DNA of 64,000 nt from Strix aluco. Taxonomy: Eukaryota; Chordata; Aves; Strigiformes; Strigidae. Location: contig NC_133935.1 in NCBI RefSeq assembly GCF_031877795.1, positions 77,084,303 to 77,148,302 on the forward strand. Direction: 5' to 3'. The notes beneath the pieces are model-generated. The model was not told the origin of the DNA. It did not search any database and saw only the letters and a list, made by a program, of their open reading frames with translations. The position numbers and the translations under genes are program-made. Below are positions 1-12,766 of this stretch, piece after piece (positions within the stretch are counted from its first letter, which is position 1; each line of letters starts with the position of its first letter).

Positions 1-906
1 GAATACAGGAAGAAAACATTTAGTTTCTATTTTGTCAAATGACTATATGAGCTTTAGTAATCTCTGAAGCACTTATCATTTTTAGGTCAAAGTGCCACAT
101 GTCAGTGTAATGAAATGTAGACTTCTGGAACAAGAGAGCTCTTTCAGATAAGCAGATGTAATTCCCTCCAAGATAAACCTCTAGGGAATAAGCAGAATTT
201 ACCAAAACTGGAACCAGCTGATATTCTGACAGGCCTTTGAGAAATTCTCAGCAAGGTCTGAATTAAAGGCAAAAGACTAAATCATTGCACTGAGAAGAAA
301 AGTATGTGGTTTTCTTTTACTTCTGTTCCTGAAAATTCAGTGTGACTGCCAGAAGATAGCAGGTCTTCTTACTGTGGCTTTTCCTCTATGCGCTTGTGCA
401 TAGGATTGCTGACTGCGTCAGGAAGGTCAGACCCCACTTCTCTGTGGTGCCAATGCTCCAGTACTGCATCTGTATAACGAGGAGGTCTCTGCTCCAGGAG
501 CAATGCCAAACTGAAATATTCCCAACATGTCTAGATGACTCTTCCTTACATGGCTGAGCCCCAAGATTTATTCACAAAAGGGTAATATTTATTACATTTC
601 CCAATAGCAATAAATGACTAAGCAGCTAGGAAAAGGTTCTTTTTTCTGCTTTCTTATGTCTTTGCAAGTTGAACATTTCTTTTGTAACAAATAAAATGGC
701 AGTTTATGCAAAGATTGGACCTCAGGCATCAGTCTTGAGAAAATAAAAATAAGTAAAGACATCTTGTCACGCATAACTCAAGCAGTACTTAGTTTCCACT
801 GTCATAAAGCAAATACTGAACCCTCTTTGTTCTGCTAGTCTCTACTTTTACATTACAAAAAATTGTATTCTAATGCCTGTTTCAAGAGAAAAGGTGTCAT
901 ACTCAC
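1..906 (-). other. GNAT3 intron 3 (partial)
   Basis: This is the start of the intron after exon 3, running off the window edge. It is AT-rich. I see no exon 4 and no clear repeat in it. Confidence 0.7.
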
Positions 907-1048
907 AATTCTAGCTGGGTTTTCATAACTGATTCCTAACTTAGTCATTGCTTTCACAATAGACAGGATAGACTGCACTGCGTTACTGTAAATGACAGGT
1001 CTGAACTCCATGCGTTCCTGGTAGGAGAAACCATCTTTATGGATGATC
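907..1048 (-). CDS. GNAT3: GNAT3 exon 3 (142 bp)
   Basis: The exon completes Lys54 and encodes residues 55-101, the start of the alpha-helical domain (IIHKDGFS, then [11 protein letters not shown] and [14 protein letters not shown]). The acceptor is CACCAG and the donor GTGAGT (906-901). The 142-bp length matches the family. Position 66 reads Arg where mammalian gustducin, as I recall it, has Cys, and the exon ends A-R-I instead of R-S-A. Both are ordinary divergence in a variable surface stretch. Exon 4 must lie to the left of the window. Confidence 0.95.
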
Positions 1049-4000
1049 CTGGTGCAAAAATAGAAAACAAAAGGTTTATGGGATGCATTAAAAAGAAAGT
1101 AATGAAAAATTGGATCAGATGCTTTTGTGGTCAGCATGAGAAAGAACTGAATCCATCTGGCCTTTGGAAAAGCATTTATCAATGGTTGATCTGCCTATTC
1201 TGCTGGAACAGGTAAACAGTTTCTGCAACTATGTGAGGTTAAATTTATGAGGTTAGGTTTTGACTTCTCAGTCTGAGTGAATAGGTATTGGTTTTTTGCC
1301 TTCTGGGTCAATATAAGATAATGTGTGAATCCAGAACAAGACCCAGGCCCATTCCTGTGGATACAGGGCAAGATGCATAGCTGTACTTAGATCCCAAATC
1401 TTTTATTATTGGAATCTACATTGTTAGTCATGGGCTGTCACACTGATTGTTTAATCATTCGCATTTTTATCCAGAATCCTACATAAAGTAGAAAAATGAT
1501 TGCAAAAAATATTTCTACATTGTGAGGTACTTCTTTAAGAAAACAACAAAAAAATCTTTAATATTTATTTGTACATCAGTTACAATTTCTAGTTCTTGCA
1601 AGTTGTTACTGTTATTATCTGCAAGCTTTGGGGACATAAATATTACTCCAGAGGATTTGACCTATATTCCAGAGGACAAAGAACCTTAGCAGTTAAATTC
1701 ATTTAATCTAATTCTGACAGAGGAATTATAATTTCATAATCCTCCTTGACTGGAGAATGGCATGTGATTAAAGTTCTCCAAGATTAGTGTGCAGATTATA
1801 TCATGACTCAGAGACATCTTTTTCCATGAGTTGTGAAAAAGAATGAAAACTTCACCCATGTGGCGTACTCTCAATGAACAGATACCAAACTGCTTTGGCT
1901 GCTGCTGGAACCAAGGCTCTGTTTTTCCTCACCTCAGTCGTACAGAGGTGAAGACCAGGTTATTAAACAACTAATTTCTGGTGTTTGTGTCTTGTTTTTT
2001 TCTCCCTGTCTCTTGCCAGAGATACAGTCAGGACAGAGCTATACAAGCAGAAAGGGGCGACGTGAAAGGATCTGACAGGTTAGCTCAGAATGAGTATGTG
2101 TGTGTGTCTTGGGGAGACTTTCTTTCACGGGAAGAAGTCAGTCCTGTCAGAAAATAATTCACTCACAGACACATGCACAAAACCCAGATCACAACTGAAT
2201 GTGTCTTAGCATCTCTCTGACTTGTGGATGTCAGGAAATTCAAAAATTTCATTCTTGTGTCTGTAGAAATAGCATCTGTAGGAAAAAAGGGTTCTCTAAA
2301 TGTTTCTCCAATCACTTCTATACCAGGCAAAACTATAAAGTGTTTTGAAGCTTTGTTTTTTTGAAAGCTGTTTTCAGCATAAATTCAAGTGAATCTGCAA
2401 GATTCAAAGGAATCCTATTGAACTTGGGAGAAAGAAAAAGGGGATCTGTGTTATGCAGTCTGGTATACTAGTGAACCTCTTTTGCCATCCTCTGAAATAT
2501 CCATGTATCCCTGGGTCAACACAGTGATTTGAATGAAATAATAAGAATTGTTCAGAGGGGAGGCTTATTCACTTGGAGGAGTCTAATGTAGTTCCATCAA
2601 CAGTGCACTGGATAATCTGGTTTGCTGCTTGGGCAAAACAGGACATTAAGCAGTGTCCTATCTGTGAAGCACCACGGAGCCCAGAGCTCCCCACTGGTGT
2701 AGGTGGCCTCCTTTAACAGGTCAGATCACCTCTAACAAGAAATAATTTCAGTTGCCATCATGTTGAACCTTGTACTGGTACTGAAGCATATTCTTCTCAC
2801 TCTTACCCCTACTATCTGTGAAAGCAGCAGCTTTCTATAAATAATGGAGTGAAACACATAGAAACTCAAACCCCATGGAGTACATGAACTTGGTTTAGCT
2901 ACTTTGTGGGTCTCACAGTGGTGGCCATAACAGAATTTCTGGGGAAAATGGGTGTTTTGCCTGTGGCTGCAAAAATCTGAGATGAGAGAGAAGGAAAGGC
3001 CCTAACAGTCCACAAATGGCTATTTTATATTTTCATGCTTCCCCTTTGAAGAAAAAAGGAAGGAAGAAAATATGAGATTCTGAAATAAATCTGGATTCTG
3101 TAATTACAGAAAGAAAACTTGGTTTTGCTTGAGGCTTTTCATGGGTTCCTTTGTTTCATTGTTCTTGTTTGTTTTTTTGTTTTTTTTTTTTTTTTAATAA
3201 TATATTTATGTCCTCTGGCAGAAGGTATGTTAACCAGTGTATTAAATCAGTAGTGAATTTTGCTGCTTTTATTAAAGATCAGTCATTGTTAAGGAAGGAT
3301 TGTAAAACAGACTGACATCTTGTGTGACCAGAAGGAGTATTTTAGGAAATGGAAAATTTTGTTTCCTGATCCTCCTTGAAAAAATACACAACCTTTAAAA
3401 AATAAATGCATAATGCTGAAGGAATAGGTGTTAGGCTACCAGTCATAATATCTAAATTATATTTCTATTGGAGGAAAAAAGTTCGTCTCCTGTTTTTTTT
3501 CACAAAAGGAGGGCTTCTTACCAGATAGGTGGAGCTGATTTAGTCTTATCAGGCATGATGAGTTATCAAATATTTTGTTTCCTGTTTTTCATTTGCTGAA
3601 TTATTTGTAGTAGGTTTGTGGTGCTAACTTAGAGCATAGCACAGAAATACTCGGATACTTGGATTTTAAAAAGTTAGATCACACACTGGAAATTATCTAG
3701 TCAGAAGCACAGAGCTCCAGAGAAGCTTATTTTTTTTTCCTTTTTAGTTATCCCTCATAACCATCCTAGCCTTTTTAGGGCCTTGCAGCATATCTATATT
3801 TTGAGCATCAGAAGACATTGTGCAAAGCTTAGTGGAAGGATTTAAGTTTGATTGAAGTCTTCAGTCTGGAAAGAATGAGGTTTATGAATTAGAAAATTAT
3901 ATTACTAGTAGTAGAATTACCCCAATTTTGGTGGAAAATTGTATTTTCAGCAAAATCACTTCTTTTGTAAGCAGCTACCAGTCTTCTCCAGAAAATTGTA

Positions 4001-7000
4001 TACTTCACTGAAAAAATTAATAACTGAAATTGATTTTTTTACTGAAAAATTTCTCTTTTTTAAAAAAAAAGTCCTTGGTTGTGAGAGAAAGATAATTTTA
4101 TATGAAAAATGGTAATGTTCATGAACAGTTTTATCATAAAATAATTCATATTTGTGATCAGGTTGACAGGTCATAAATGCACAGGGTTTTAAAGAAAACT
4201 CTCAGCTTTGCAGTTTTCTGCCCCCTCCTTGATGCTGTTAAGGGTTATCAGCCTTCTTAAAGTGCTCAATGCAGAGGAATATCTTTAATCTGCTTCTACT
4301 TGGGGAAGCTTTCAGCACAATATATTTTAATGGTTTGCTGAATAAGGAGGGTCTCCTGAGAACGCAAAACAGATACAAAATTGTCCACCATTTTACCAGA
4401 TCAAAAAAGTTAGCAAAGTATTTGATGGATGGTTCTGATTCTGTCTTATTACAAAATGAGCTGATTAATAGTAGAAAATTGCTTCTATGACATAACATTT
4501 TCTACTTCACTCTTTAAAATGCATTGGTGCGGATATGAAATAGTTAGAAGAACTTAAATTTAGAATAATATTGCTGATTTTGTAACACAGTCCGATTTTT
4601 ACACTGGAAGAGATTGGTGCTTACAAAGTGGGGGTGTTGTCTAGACAGTTACAATGCCTGCATATTTTTTTTCTGTATTTAATAGACAGGTCTAGGAAGG
4701 AGACCTGGACATTGTCTATGAAAATAAGGCTAGATACAACAGCAATATTTTAGCAGGTTACACGGTAGAGGAAGATTTTTGCTGCCTGTATGAGTATGAG
4801 CTCTGGAACTCAGGTGGATTATCTGTTTAAACCATATACATGATTAGTGTTTTGGCTACCCTTAAAAGAACAACACGAATGATTTTTATTATAGCCTGGT
4901 TTACATATGTAAAACTGTTGTGATAGTAAATTGTAAATGGGGACACATGCACACAAACTTGACCTTCCTCTGAAGCCAGGGGAAATAAAGCTGCTGACTT
5001 CAATCTGTGTGGCACCCCATGCACTTTGAACAAACGTCTACAAGTATTCTTGCAGTAGATTTATGGTGCAGTCACAAGATATTCCTAATCAGATATTCAG
5101 TCCAAATTTGAACAGGGATTTCTGCATTTGAGCTTGTACAGCCTGTTTCTTCCCAGATTGATTATTGTATGAAAAATTTTTGGCGTGCTACTTCCCGTGC
5201 TAAAAGCAGTTCTCATGATTGTTCCTACCCATACTGGGTGGCGGGTAGCAGCTGCTCACTGTGTAGGCTGGTGGCTAAAAGTGTTCTCACCTGCCCTGTG
5301 GGAGACCTGAGAACAATCTTTCTGACCACTGGCAGGGGCTGAAATAAGACTGTGGAGACCAAGAACCCAGTCTGGGGGAAAAAAACACAAAAGACTTTGC
5401 ACTATTATACAATGTTTGCAATATTATACAATACTTCAGTATTTTCTCTTGCAATCCAGTAAAATCAAATGAAACGAATAGGGACCAAATTAAAATTGAA
5501 CAATGGGAGATTATTCACATCATATGTAATTAAACTGTGGAACTACTCGCTGTAGAATATTTTGAATGTTATTATTTCACATTGGTTCAAAAAAGATTCA
5601 GGAGAAATGTAGGCATGAATTAAGTGAGGGCTATTAAACACAGTGATGCTGTCTCTGGTTCAGGATGCTGCCTGAGTCACAGATCAGCAGATCCTATCAG
5701 GCTGTCCAGTGCAAGTGTTACTGTGTGTTTGCTTGTCTGGTTTGATGATCTTCTGAAAACATCCTTCATTAGCTACTGCAAGAGGTGCGATGCCAGGCTA
5801 GATGGAGCTGCCATGGCTGGTTGTCTTATACATTCATGTTCTCACTATAGTACTGTGACTCCTACCAAAGTTAATGAAAAAGCTTCCCTGGTCTCCAGGA
5901 GGGAGCTGGACAGTGCATGATTTGATCAGACAGAATTAATTACCAATCCAGCTGTGTGTCTTAGTCACTTTGTGTTTTTCTTTATGTGGTTGAACGAGAA
6001 CTTGATTTTAATGATTCAAATAAGCATAAATATTTTAAGAAGACATTAGCTAGATAGCTTATACTACAAATACCAAATTCAACAGCTGATATGAATATTC
6101 ATATACTTACTTCATTTGCTTTACAATAGTGCTCTTTCCTGACTCTCCAGCACCTGCAGAAGGGGAATGTTGAGAAGGGGATATGATTGATATATGAATA
6201 AGTATCAAGTATTAAAAATAACTCTCTAGAACACAGAATTTTGTACCTATGAAGAGACATACAGATGTTTTAGATCTGCATTGTTCTAACTATAATTCTC
6301 CCTAGTGTCCATTCAGACTTAAAAAGACTGAAATCTTGATAAAAGTATTAATTCTGAAAAGGAAAGGGGCATTTGAAAAGAAAGGAACATTCAGTCAGTT
6401 AAGAGAAAAATACAGACTTTAATTATCAAGGAAATAAAATATGGGTCATATTTTGATTTCATCCCTGGTAGATGGGCAGAAGGATATGAACAAACTACAG
6501 CTTCTGACAGTGGCCAGTTCATTACATGATTTGTAGCTGCTCATTTAATGTGTATCATGATCTTCTGTAAGCCAAACCCACCAGTTCCATGGTCTTTAGC
6601 CAGCCTCTTTGAGCAACTGGAAAAACAGAGCATGGAGACTTGCATGGGGTCTAGCTCATGATGCAGAGGCAACACATGAGCAAATGTCTTGACACTGGTG
6701 TTTTGTCAGTTCCTCTGCCCTGTGGTCTTCTGCTATGAAGTAGTGTGGCTGGAAGTGAGAAACCTACAGAGCAATGCAACAGATCCAGCTTGGGAATGAT
6801 TCTGCAGGAAATCCCTGTAGCTGGCAGGGAGGTACAGGCATTTGCTTGCACAGCCAGTTGCAGAACTAGGGATAGGTTTGGTCAGATTATGTACAATTAA
6901 TTTTCCCTTATCTCATGGAAAGTGAGTAATCACAATGCAAACCTTCTCCATGGGAAATCAGTGCGAGTGACTATCGTCTTCTGTCAGTGAGAGTGATGAG

Positions 7001-10000
7001 GCTTGGCAAGAACTGCCAAACAAGAGCTGGATTTTGAAAGCACCTGAAGAGAGGATTTAATTTTGCTGTGAATCCATGGGACAGGATTCATCACTGCTTT
7101 TCTCTTTGCAGATTATCATTTACCTCACTGGACGGTGTCAAATACTTTTGACAAAAGAGGAAATCTGGGGCATAGATATTTTAACTGAGGGCTTCTCAGT
7201 GAATGGAACAAACTGATTACACACTTTCCAAACAGATTTTGTAAAGCTAATAACATTTAAATGACAAGGATTAATTTACTCAAATGAATCACAACAGAGA
7301 GCAAGCCATACGCAAAGCATTTTCTAAAACCATGATGTGAATGGCAGAAAGTGCAAGAGAAAAACGAGCCTATGCAAAATGGACTGATGCTGCCATCTGC
7401 CACAGTTTGGAAAAAATGCAAATTTGCTGTAGATAATTTACTATCCCTTCAATGCCCTTCTGAAGAACTTGGTAAAGCCCTATCAGCAAGGTGGCGTTTG
7501 CTACAATTTTTGTAGGGAAGAAAGCAGGCTGTGCTGTGAATTCATACATTCACCTGATGGAAAGATGCCAGGAAACATAATATAGAAATGAACCTCTCTT
7601 CCAGATCTGAAAGGCAAAGTTAAAATAGAATGGAAGGCATAATTTATATCTTTTGGGTGCATTTTTCTACCTCTGCTCATCTTTAATTTATGATCCAGTA
7701 ATGTCTTTATCTAAACAACAGATAACTCTCAGACTTTGACTTCACTCCAGAGTATTGTGTTAGTCATAGCAGCATTTTCACCCCAGGAAGTGGGTCAGAA
7801 ACAATTTACTTTGCACCTGCTTCCTTTCTTCCTTCTCCCTCCTGTGCAGCCTGCCCCTCTGGCCAGGACCCAGGGTGGGAGAGCAGGGCCAGGGCTGTGT
7901 TTCCACCACTCACAGTAGCCTTCTGCTTGCAGAAACAGTAGCACAAACGCATCATGATAGCCCTTACATGACTACACAGGGACCTGAAGGTAGCTTCTCT
8001 TTAGGAGGCAGTGAAAAGGACAATTATAATCAAGCCCATATTTTCTGAATAAAAGACGAGAATTTAGGCCAAACTTAGTCCTGTCATGAAGCTTGGAAAG
8101 TTCAACTGGCTTTTAAAAAGCTCTCTGTCACGGTCAAAATTTGTAGCTCACCTGATAGGAACCAGTAGTAATGTGCCATAGCCTGTATTTTGCATTTCAC
8201 ATATTTAAGATCTTCTAACTTTTTCAAATTTATCTCTGATTTCTCTGTCTCTATTTGGATGCTGAGTTTCCTTGAGATGGATAATGGCACAGAAAATAAA
8301 AGCACAGGAATCTCAGTCAATGCCTGAAACGCTGGCCCTGGTCCTGGGAGCTGAAAGATATCCCCACTGCCAGTAAGGTAGATGGATGTTTCCTCCCACA
8401 CTTCTTCGCAGACACCGTGTTCACCATGCCTCAGGGCATGCCACATCCACCTTCAGTGAGGTGCTGTACACACAGCACTCTGACTGAATGTAACCTCTTC
8501 CCTGCAGGCCACCAAGGCATATAGACAAAGCAGAAATAGAGAAAAAAATGGAGGTGCCTTGAAAGCTGGTGAGAATCTCTCAAATTCAAAGGAGAACGAA
8601 CCCAGGACCTCATCTGTAACTTGACATAACTGTTTTTCTAAGCAGAATTTGTTTGAATAGTTGTGGAAACTGGGAGAGTAGAAGCCCCTTTTAATATTAG
8701 CATCTGCTGAGCCATTGAACAAAGTTCTTTTTATATATTAAGCTGCTTTTGTCCCTCAGATCAAGAGCTATTATCTCTTTATTTATGTGGAAGTAAATTC
8801 TTGGTTTAGGGAAGTTTCCAGAAGTAAAGGTAAGAAAACAAAAAAAAAGACTACTGCCTGAATATTTTGTTTGAAACCTGTCACAAAAGCCACTGACAGT
8901 GATATAAACCAGCAAAAAACAGGTAAAAGAAAATCTTCAAATTAAAATTGGAAAAGGTATCAACACCTCTGCCTGAGCCTTTTCTGTGCCATTCAGAGCT
9001 CTGGAAACTGAACTAGACTGGAAATTATATCTTCCTGGTCCTCTTACCAAACTCAACAAACTTTCTCCATGAGAGAAAGAAACTAGAGAAAAGATGTAAG
9101 ATCTAACGCTCTTGAGGGAATAAGGTCCTTAAATGCTGCTGTACCCTCCAAAAAAGCAAACCAGTGTACTCCAATCCATAGGATTATTGGGCCATCTTTG
9201 TGCTCAAAGTCTTTTCTTCCAGTGCAGGTGTATATAACAGGAATTTACGCCAGACTTCAGTACTACAGTAACTGATTCATTCAACTGGTTCTACATTCAG
9301 ACTACCTATCAGAGTCCTCTTCTAGACAGTGGAGAAAAATATTTGCTACGAAAACTAAAACAAACAAACAGCTTCAATTTTTGTCAGCCTGAAGCAGATG
9401 TTTAAATTAAAGTAGGTGAATTGTGCCCTAAAAGTGACTATTTCTCATTGAAGAGTGCTGAGGATGACCAGCTCAAATAAGGGTTGAGTATTGTCCTGCC
9501 ACTGAAAAATGTAGATAATGAGGCCATGCAGTAATACTTTGAAAAGAAATAAGTGAAGTTCAAAGTTTTAATTATTATTTAAGCTGAAGCTAGGTTCTTA
9601 TTTCTGTGAAACATCACTGTGAGCATCAGCTGTTTTGGCCACGTTTGGAATGTGCCTGTACTTTGCACATAAATGAATTGCAAGCTGGTCTCCTACAAAG
9701 CATATAAACTGCATGTGATATGGTAGGCAAGATATGACCCTGATACAAAGGAAATAAATCGTTCACCTTGGAGTTTGTTCCAGACTCATAAAACAATCCA
9801 ATTTTTTGGAAATATAAATATATAGAGGCTAGATTTGTGGACAAGGTGGAGGGATGGGATGGCCCTGACAACACAGGAACACCCAACACAGAGGACATAA
9901 CCCTCCTGGCTCCTGGACAATTTGCGAAGAATGGCAGAAAGTTGCATAATTTTTCCCCTCCCCCAGTTTATACGTGTAGTTTTTATGTGCATGTCATATA

Positions 10001-12535
10001 AACTGTAAATTATCACCTCAATACAGATAATGTGCTTGCCCAGATCATGGAACTTAACTGAAACAAATGTGGAAATGTAGTGTTTTATTTTCTGGATATA
10101 ATTTCTTTTTTTGTTAAGGGCCCTATTAGAGGATGCAGAGAGATTAGATATTAAATAATCCTCTCAGGAAATGGTCAGAATAAATTTTTTTTTTTTACAT
10201 TTTAAGGGTAAGAACATAATGATCACACTGAAAAACTTATGATATACATATCCATTTTTTTTCTGAATATTTTCTACCAATCTGCCTACTGCAAAAGAAA
10301 CAATGGTGACATCTGGTCTGTAACATGATCTGAATGACCAGAGACCTAGGACTAGGGTAGGACTAGGCTGGTTGGCTTGAATGGACCTGCCTTTGATTTA
10401 TGTAGTGTAAAATTTGAATAATTTCTGAGATCAAAACAGACTCATGTTTTATTCACCCCTTGGTTTTTTAAGAACAAGAAAATTTAAGCTGTTAAGTCTA
10501 TAATATTTTTTTTCTCTCTCCAACATGTTTTTTACCAAGTCCTTGTGATCTGTTGTAACAGTTCCCCAGGAGAAAAAACATTCCAAAATGTTACCTACTG
10601 ACAAATGTGAATCATGTGTGACATGAATAAAGGAAGATATTGTAGAAATATATTCTATAAAGAAGACTTCAGTGAAAGTATTTCAGATTCAGATGATCAT
10701 GTCTCATGAAAAGAGTGCTTGTATAGTTGATGAAACTGAAATATGTTCAGATTTGAAATGAATGAAATAATAGAAGTCTTTTTCACATAGCTTGCAATTA
10801 ATCTCAAAGTATATAACTAAAGGTATCTTGAGACTGATACTAATAGTGTAGAAGACTGATTGTATACATTAGGAAACATTTAAAACTAAAGTCCTTAATA
10901 CTAAATACATATGTTCTGGGAGGGGCAATTTATTTTGTGTCAAGACAGCCTCCAGTACTACTGCCAAGGCATGAACACTAGAAGATCAAAATATATTGTC
11001 AAACTGCTTATCTTTTAAATTCATCTTTATCTTATAAATTCCACTTTATCCTATAAAGTCCTCTTAGAGGATTTCTTACATCTTCCTCATGAATCAGTGT
11101 TGGATAAGGTCAGAGACAGGATGCTGGAGTAGATGGACCCTGGTTCTAACTTGATATGCCAATTCCTTTTTGTAAGAATATATAAAAAGTATTGAAACTT
11201 TGTGAAAGTTTAAATGAAAATATTATTCTGATTTTTGACTAACTCAAGCTTGCCTCAGAAGGGGCAATATTTTGTATTAATGTGGCACAGAAAATCTTCA
11301 TATTCTGCACTGGACTGAAAAGCTTTGTAAACAGGAATCTGAATACTGATGATACATAAAGTGTATCAAACTGCTACTTTCCTATTATTATTTGAGAAAC
11401 CTTCATGGTTGTGTTTTTCTCTTATTTCTATATTAACAATAGTAGATTCTCAACAGGTATAAATAGACTTTTTGCATAAGATACAAACCAACAGATTTAA
11501 GCCAATTTATCTAAGGAATCTAATAGTCTGAATAAATGTCAATTTAAAAGCATTTGTAAGCATTGCAGTTGTAATGAAGGAAAATATAGAAACATTTCAA
11601 TGATCAAAGACTGGTTTTCTGTTCATTTGGAGAAACCAATGTAAACTCTCGTAACAGGTATTATACTGTTAGAAGAAAAATATTAAGATGGTGGCAGTGT
11701 TATTGTGCTCTTGGATAATTCTTGTAGGCTACACAGTACCATGGGAAAAAGAGAGAAAAATAAAGCTGTATCTAGAAAAAAAAAAAAAATTTCTTTCACC
11801 AGTACACCTGATGGCTGTTAATAGATTGATCATAGTGGGGATTAGAAGTAGTAGTCAGTGAGAATATTCATCTGTATTCATCTCATTTCATTACCTTACA
11901 TTCCACTCTCCTCAATATAATTTTTATACATCAAAAAAAGTCATTCTAATTTACTTTCTGCTTCTGTAAAAAATTAAGTGCAACAGTTTGCAAAATAAAA
12001 CATATCTATATCTTGTGACACCTGTGGATTTTCTGTGTAACCAGTTACCTCATTTAATCCTGCAAATGAATGCATATAGGTCCATGAAAAAATAAAAAGA
12101 TAATTCTGTGCTACATTCTGTGTAAATAAGCATAGTAACTTTTATTCTAACAGTAGGTTCTCATTTCTCAAATCTTTTCAAAGTCAAGGATATCTAATAT
12201 TTAAAATTGAATACATGCAGTGACATGGCCATTTCCAGCCTGTTCCTTCTAACTCCATTAGTGTCCACAACCAGAAAACATTTTGTGTGTGTATTACAGG
12301 ATTGTCTTCTTCACATAAAACAGAGAAAAGTGGAAAATTCACTGTACTAAAATGTAATTCTAGAGCAAAAGAACCCCTCAATGGAAAAGCATTACAAGCA
12401 ATTTTTACTCTATTTACCCAGCAGTAGTAGTTTGACTGTCCTGGCTTCCCTCTCTGCATCTGCCTGGAGTTTCTTTTCCAGTTCTCTGGATCTCCTGGCC
12501 GACTCCTTGCTCTCAGAACTGGCTCCACTGCCCAT
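907..12535 (-). CDS. GNAT3: GNAT3, gustducin alpha subunit, exons 1-3 (5' partial gene)
   Basis: This is the N-terminal 101 residues of a heterotrimeric G-protein alpha subunit. It is encoded by three minus-strand exons (12535-12418, 6153-6111, 1048-907), and the remaining exons lie beyond position 1. Joined, the exons give a continuous frame with a myristoylation-type start (MGSGASSES), the alphaN helix ([16 protein letters not shown]), the beta1 strand (VKLLLLG) and the P-loop GAGESGKST at residues 40-48. Switch I and the later motifs are off-window. The SSESKESA segment and the stretch VIYSN..QSIL.IVKAMT with LGI.Y.NP fit gustducin better than GNAT1 or GNAT2, and the lack of Cys3 rules out GNAI. 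By family knowledge, gustducin couples bitter, sweet and umami receptors to PLCB2 and phosphodiesterase signalling in taste cells and in gut or airway tuft cells. The frame is intact, so the gene looks functional as far as it is visible. A GNAT2 paralogue is the main alternative. Confidence 0.93.
1049..6110 (-). other. GNAT3 intron 2
   Basis: A 5.06-kb intron between exons 2 and 3. It is AT-rich, with a 16-base T run at about 3180-3195 and a short TG run near 2097. Small frames inside it (for example 4238-4498) show no family resemblance. I see no recognisable transposable element. Confidence 0.75.
6111..6153 (-). CDS. GNAT3: GNAT3 exon 2 (P-loop exon, 43 bp)
   Basis: This 43-bp micro-exon is bounded by the acceptor CTGCAG and the donor GTAAGT. 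It encodes most of GAGESGKST, the Walker A/P-loop that holds the GTP phosphates, followed by IVKQMK, with the last codon split. The 43-bp size and the phases match exon 2 of Gi/transducin genes. It is too short for an ORF search and was found by reading the splice sites. Confidence 0.96.
6154..12417 (-). other. GNAT3 intron 1
   Basis: A 6.26-kb intron between exons 1 and 2. It contains an old CR1 scrap near 11085-11175 and several A or T runs (about 10180 and 11777). There is no supportable coding exon. Frames such as 8102-8446 lack splice or family support. Confidence 0.75.
11085..11175 (+). repeat. Ancient CR1-type LINE 3' fragment
   Basis: The stretch reads like the tail of old sauropsid CR1 elements, with a 'gacaggatgctgg' segment followed by 'agatggacc' and an ending close to 'atgccaattcc'. 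It is strongly diverged, so it is an old insertion in GNAT3 intron 1. Family assignment is by pattern recall only. Confidence 0.45.
12418..12535 (-). CDS. GNAT3: GNAT3 exon 1 (start codon, 118 bp)
   Basis: The exon encodes residues 1-39 plus the first base of codon 40. The ATG is at 12535-12533 in strong context, with A at -3 and G at +4. An in-frame TAA lies four codons upstream, which fixes the start. The exon ends in CTG CTG G followed by the donor GTAAAT (12417-12412). The 118-bp length equals the conserved first coding exon of Gi-class alpha genes. Gly2 is the expected N-myristoylation site. The usual palmitoylated Cys3 of GNAI is Ser here, as in the transducins and gustducin. Confidence 0.95.
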
Positions 12536-12700
12536 TTTGAGTTGTTAAAAATCCTCTCTTTGTCCAGATGATTTACTTCTTATCAGACTAGTTGCTTTAA
12601 TTCAGAAGAAGGACAACAGCCTGTGCTTAAAGAAAATTTAAAAATCCCATTCAATCTCTGTGTTCAGCCTTCAAATCAAACGGTCCCTTTTCACCTGTCA
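12536..12700 (-). other. GNAT3: GNAT3 5' UTR (predicted)
   Basis: This is the stretch between the start codon and a transcription start predicted about 28-30 bases downstream of the TATA box on the minus strand. It is AT-rich, with no upstream ATG close to the start codon. The transcription start is an estimate from TATA spacing, and an upstream non-coding exon cannot be excluded. Confidence 0.45.
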
Positions 12701-12727
12701 CATGATCTGGAGATGCTATAGTCAAGG

Positions 12728-12736
12728 ATTTATATA
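12728..12736 (-). promoter_or_regulatory. TATA box of GNAT3
   Basis: On the minus strand the sequence reads CTATATAAATCC, a good TATA element, about 193 bases before the GNAT3 ATG. Its position relative to the in-frame start suits a focused, tissue-restricted promoter. The call rests on sequence only. Confidence 0.5.
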
Positions 12737-12758
12737 GGGACATAAAAGCATACTGTTA

Positions 12759-12766
12759 TGATGTCA
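12759..12766 (-). promoter_or_regulatory. CRE-like octamer upstream of the GNAT3 TATA box
   Basis: The octamer TGACATCA on the minus strand differs by one base from the cAMP response element TGACGTCA and lies about 22 bases upstream of the TATA box. This is a plausible CREB/ATF-type site, but an octamer with one mismatch is common by chance. Confidence 0.25.

Noticed and set aside
853..1182. 109-residue minus frame containing GNAT3 exon 3
   Set aside because: Only 907-1048 is exon. The flanking residues are intron read-through.
8102..8446. 114-residue minus frame in GNAT3 intron 1
   Set aside because: No recognised domain, AT-rich composition, and nested in an intron without splice support.
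12184..12528. 114-residue minus frame starting MEPVLRA
   Set aside because: It is an out-of-frame reading of GNAT3 exon 1 that continues into intron 1. The true frame starts at 12535 and splices at 12418.
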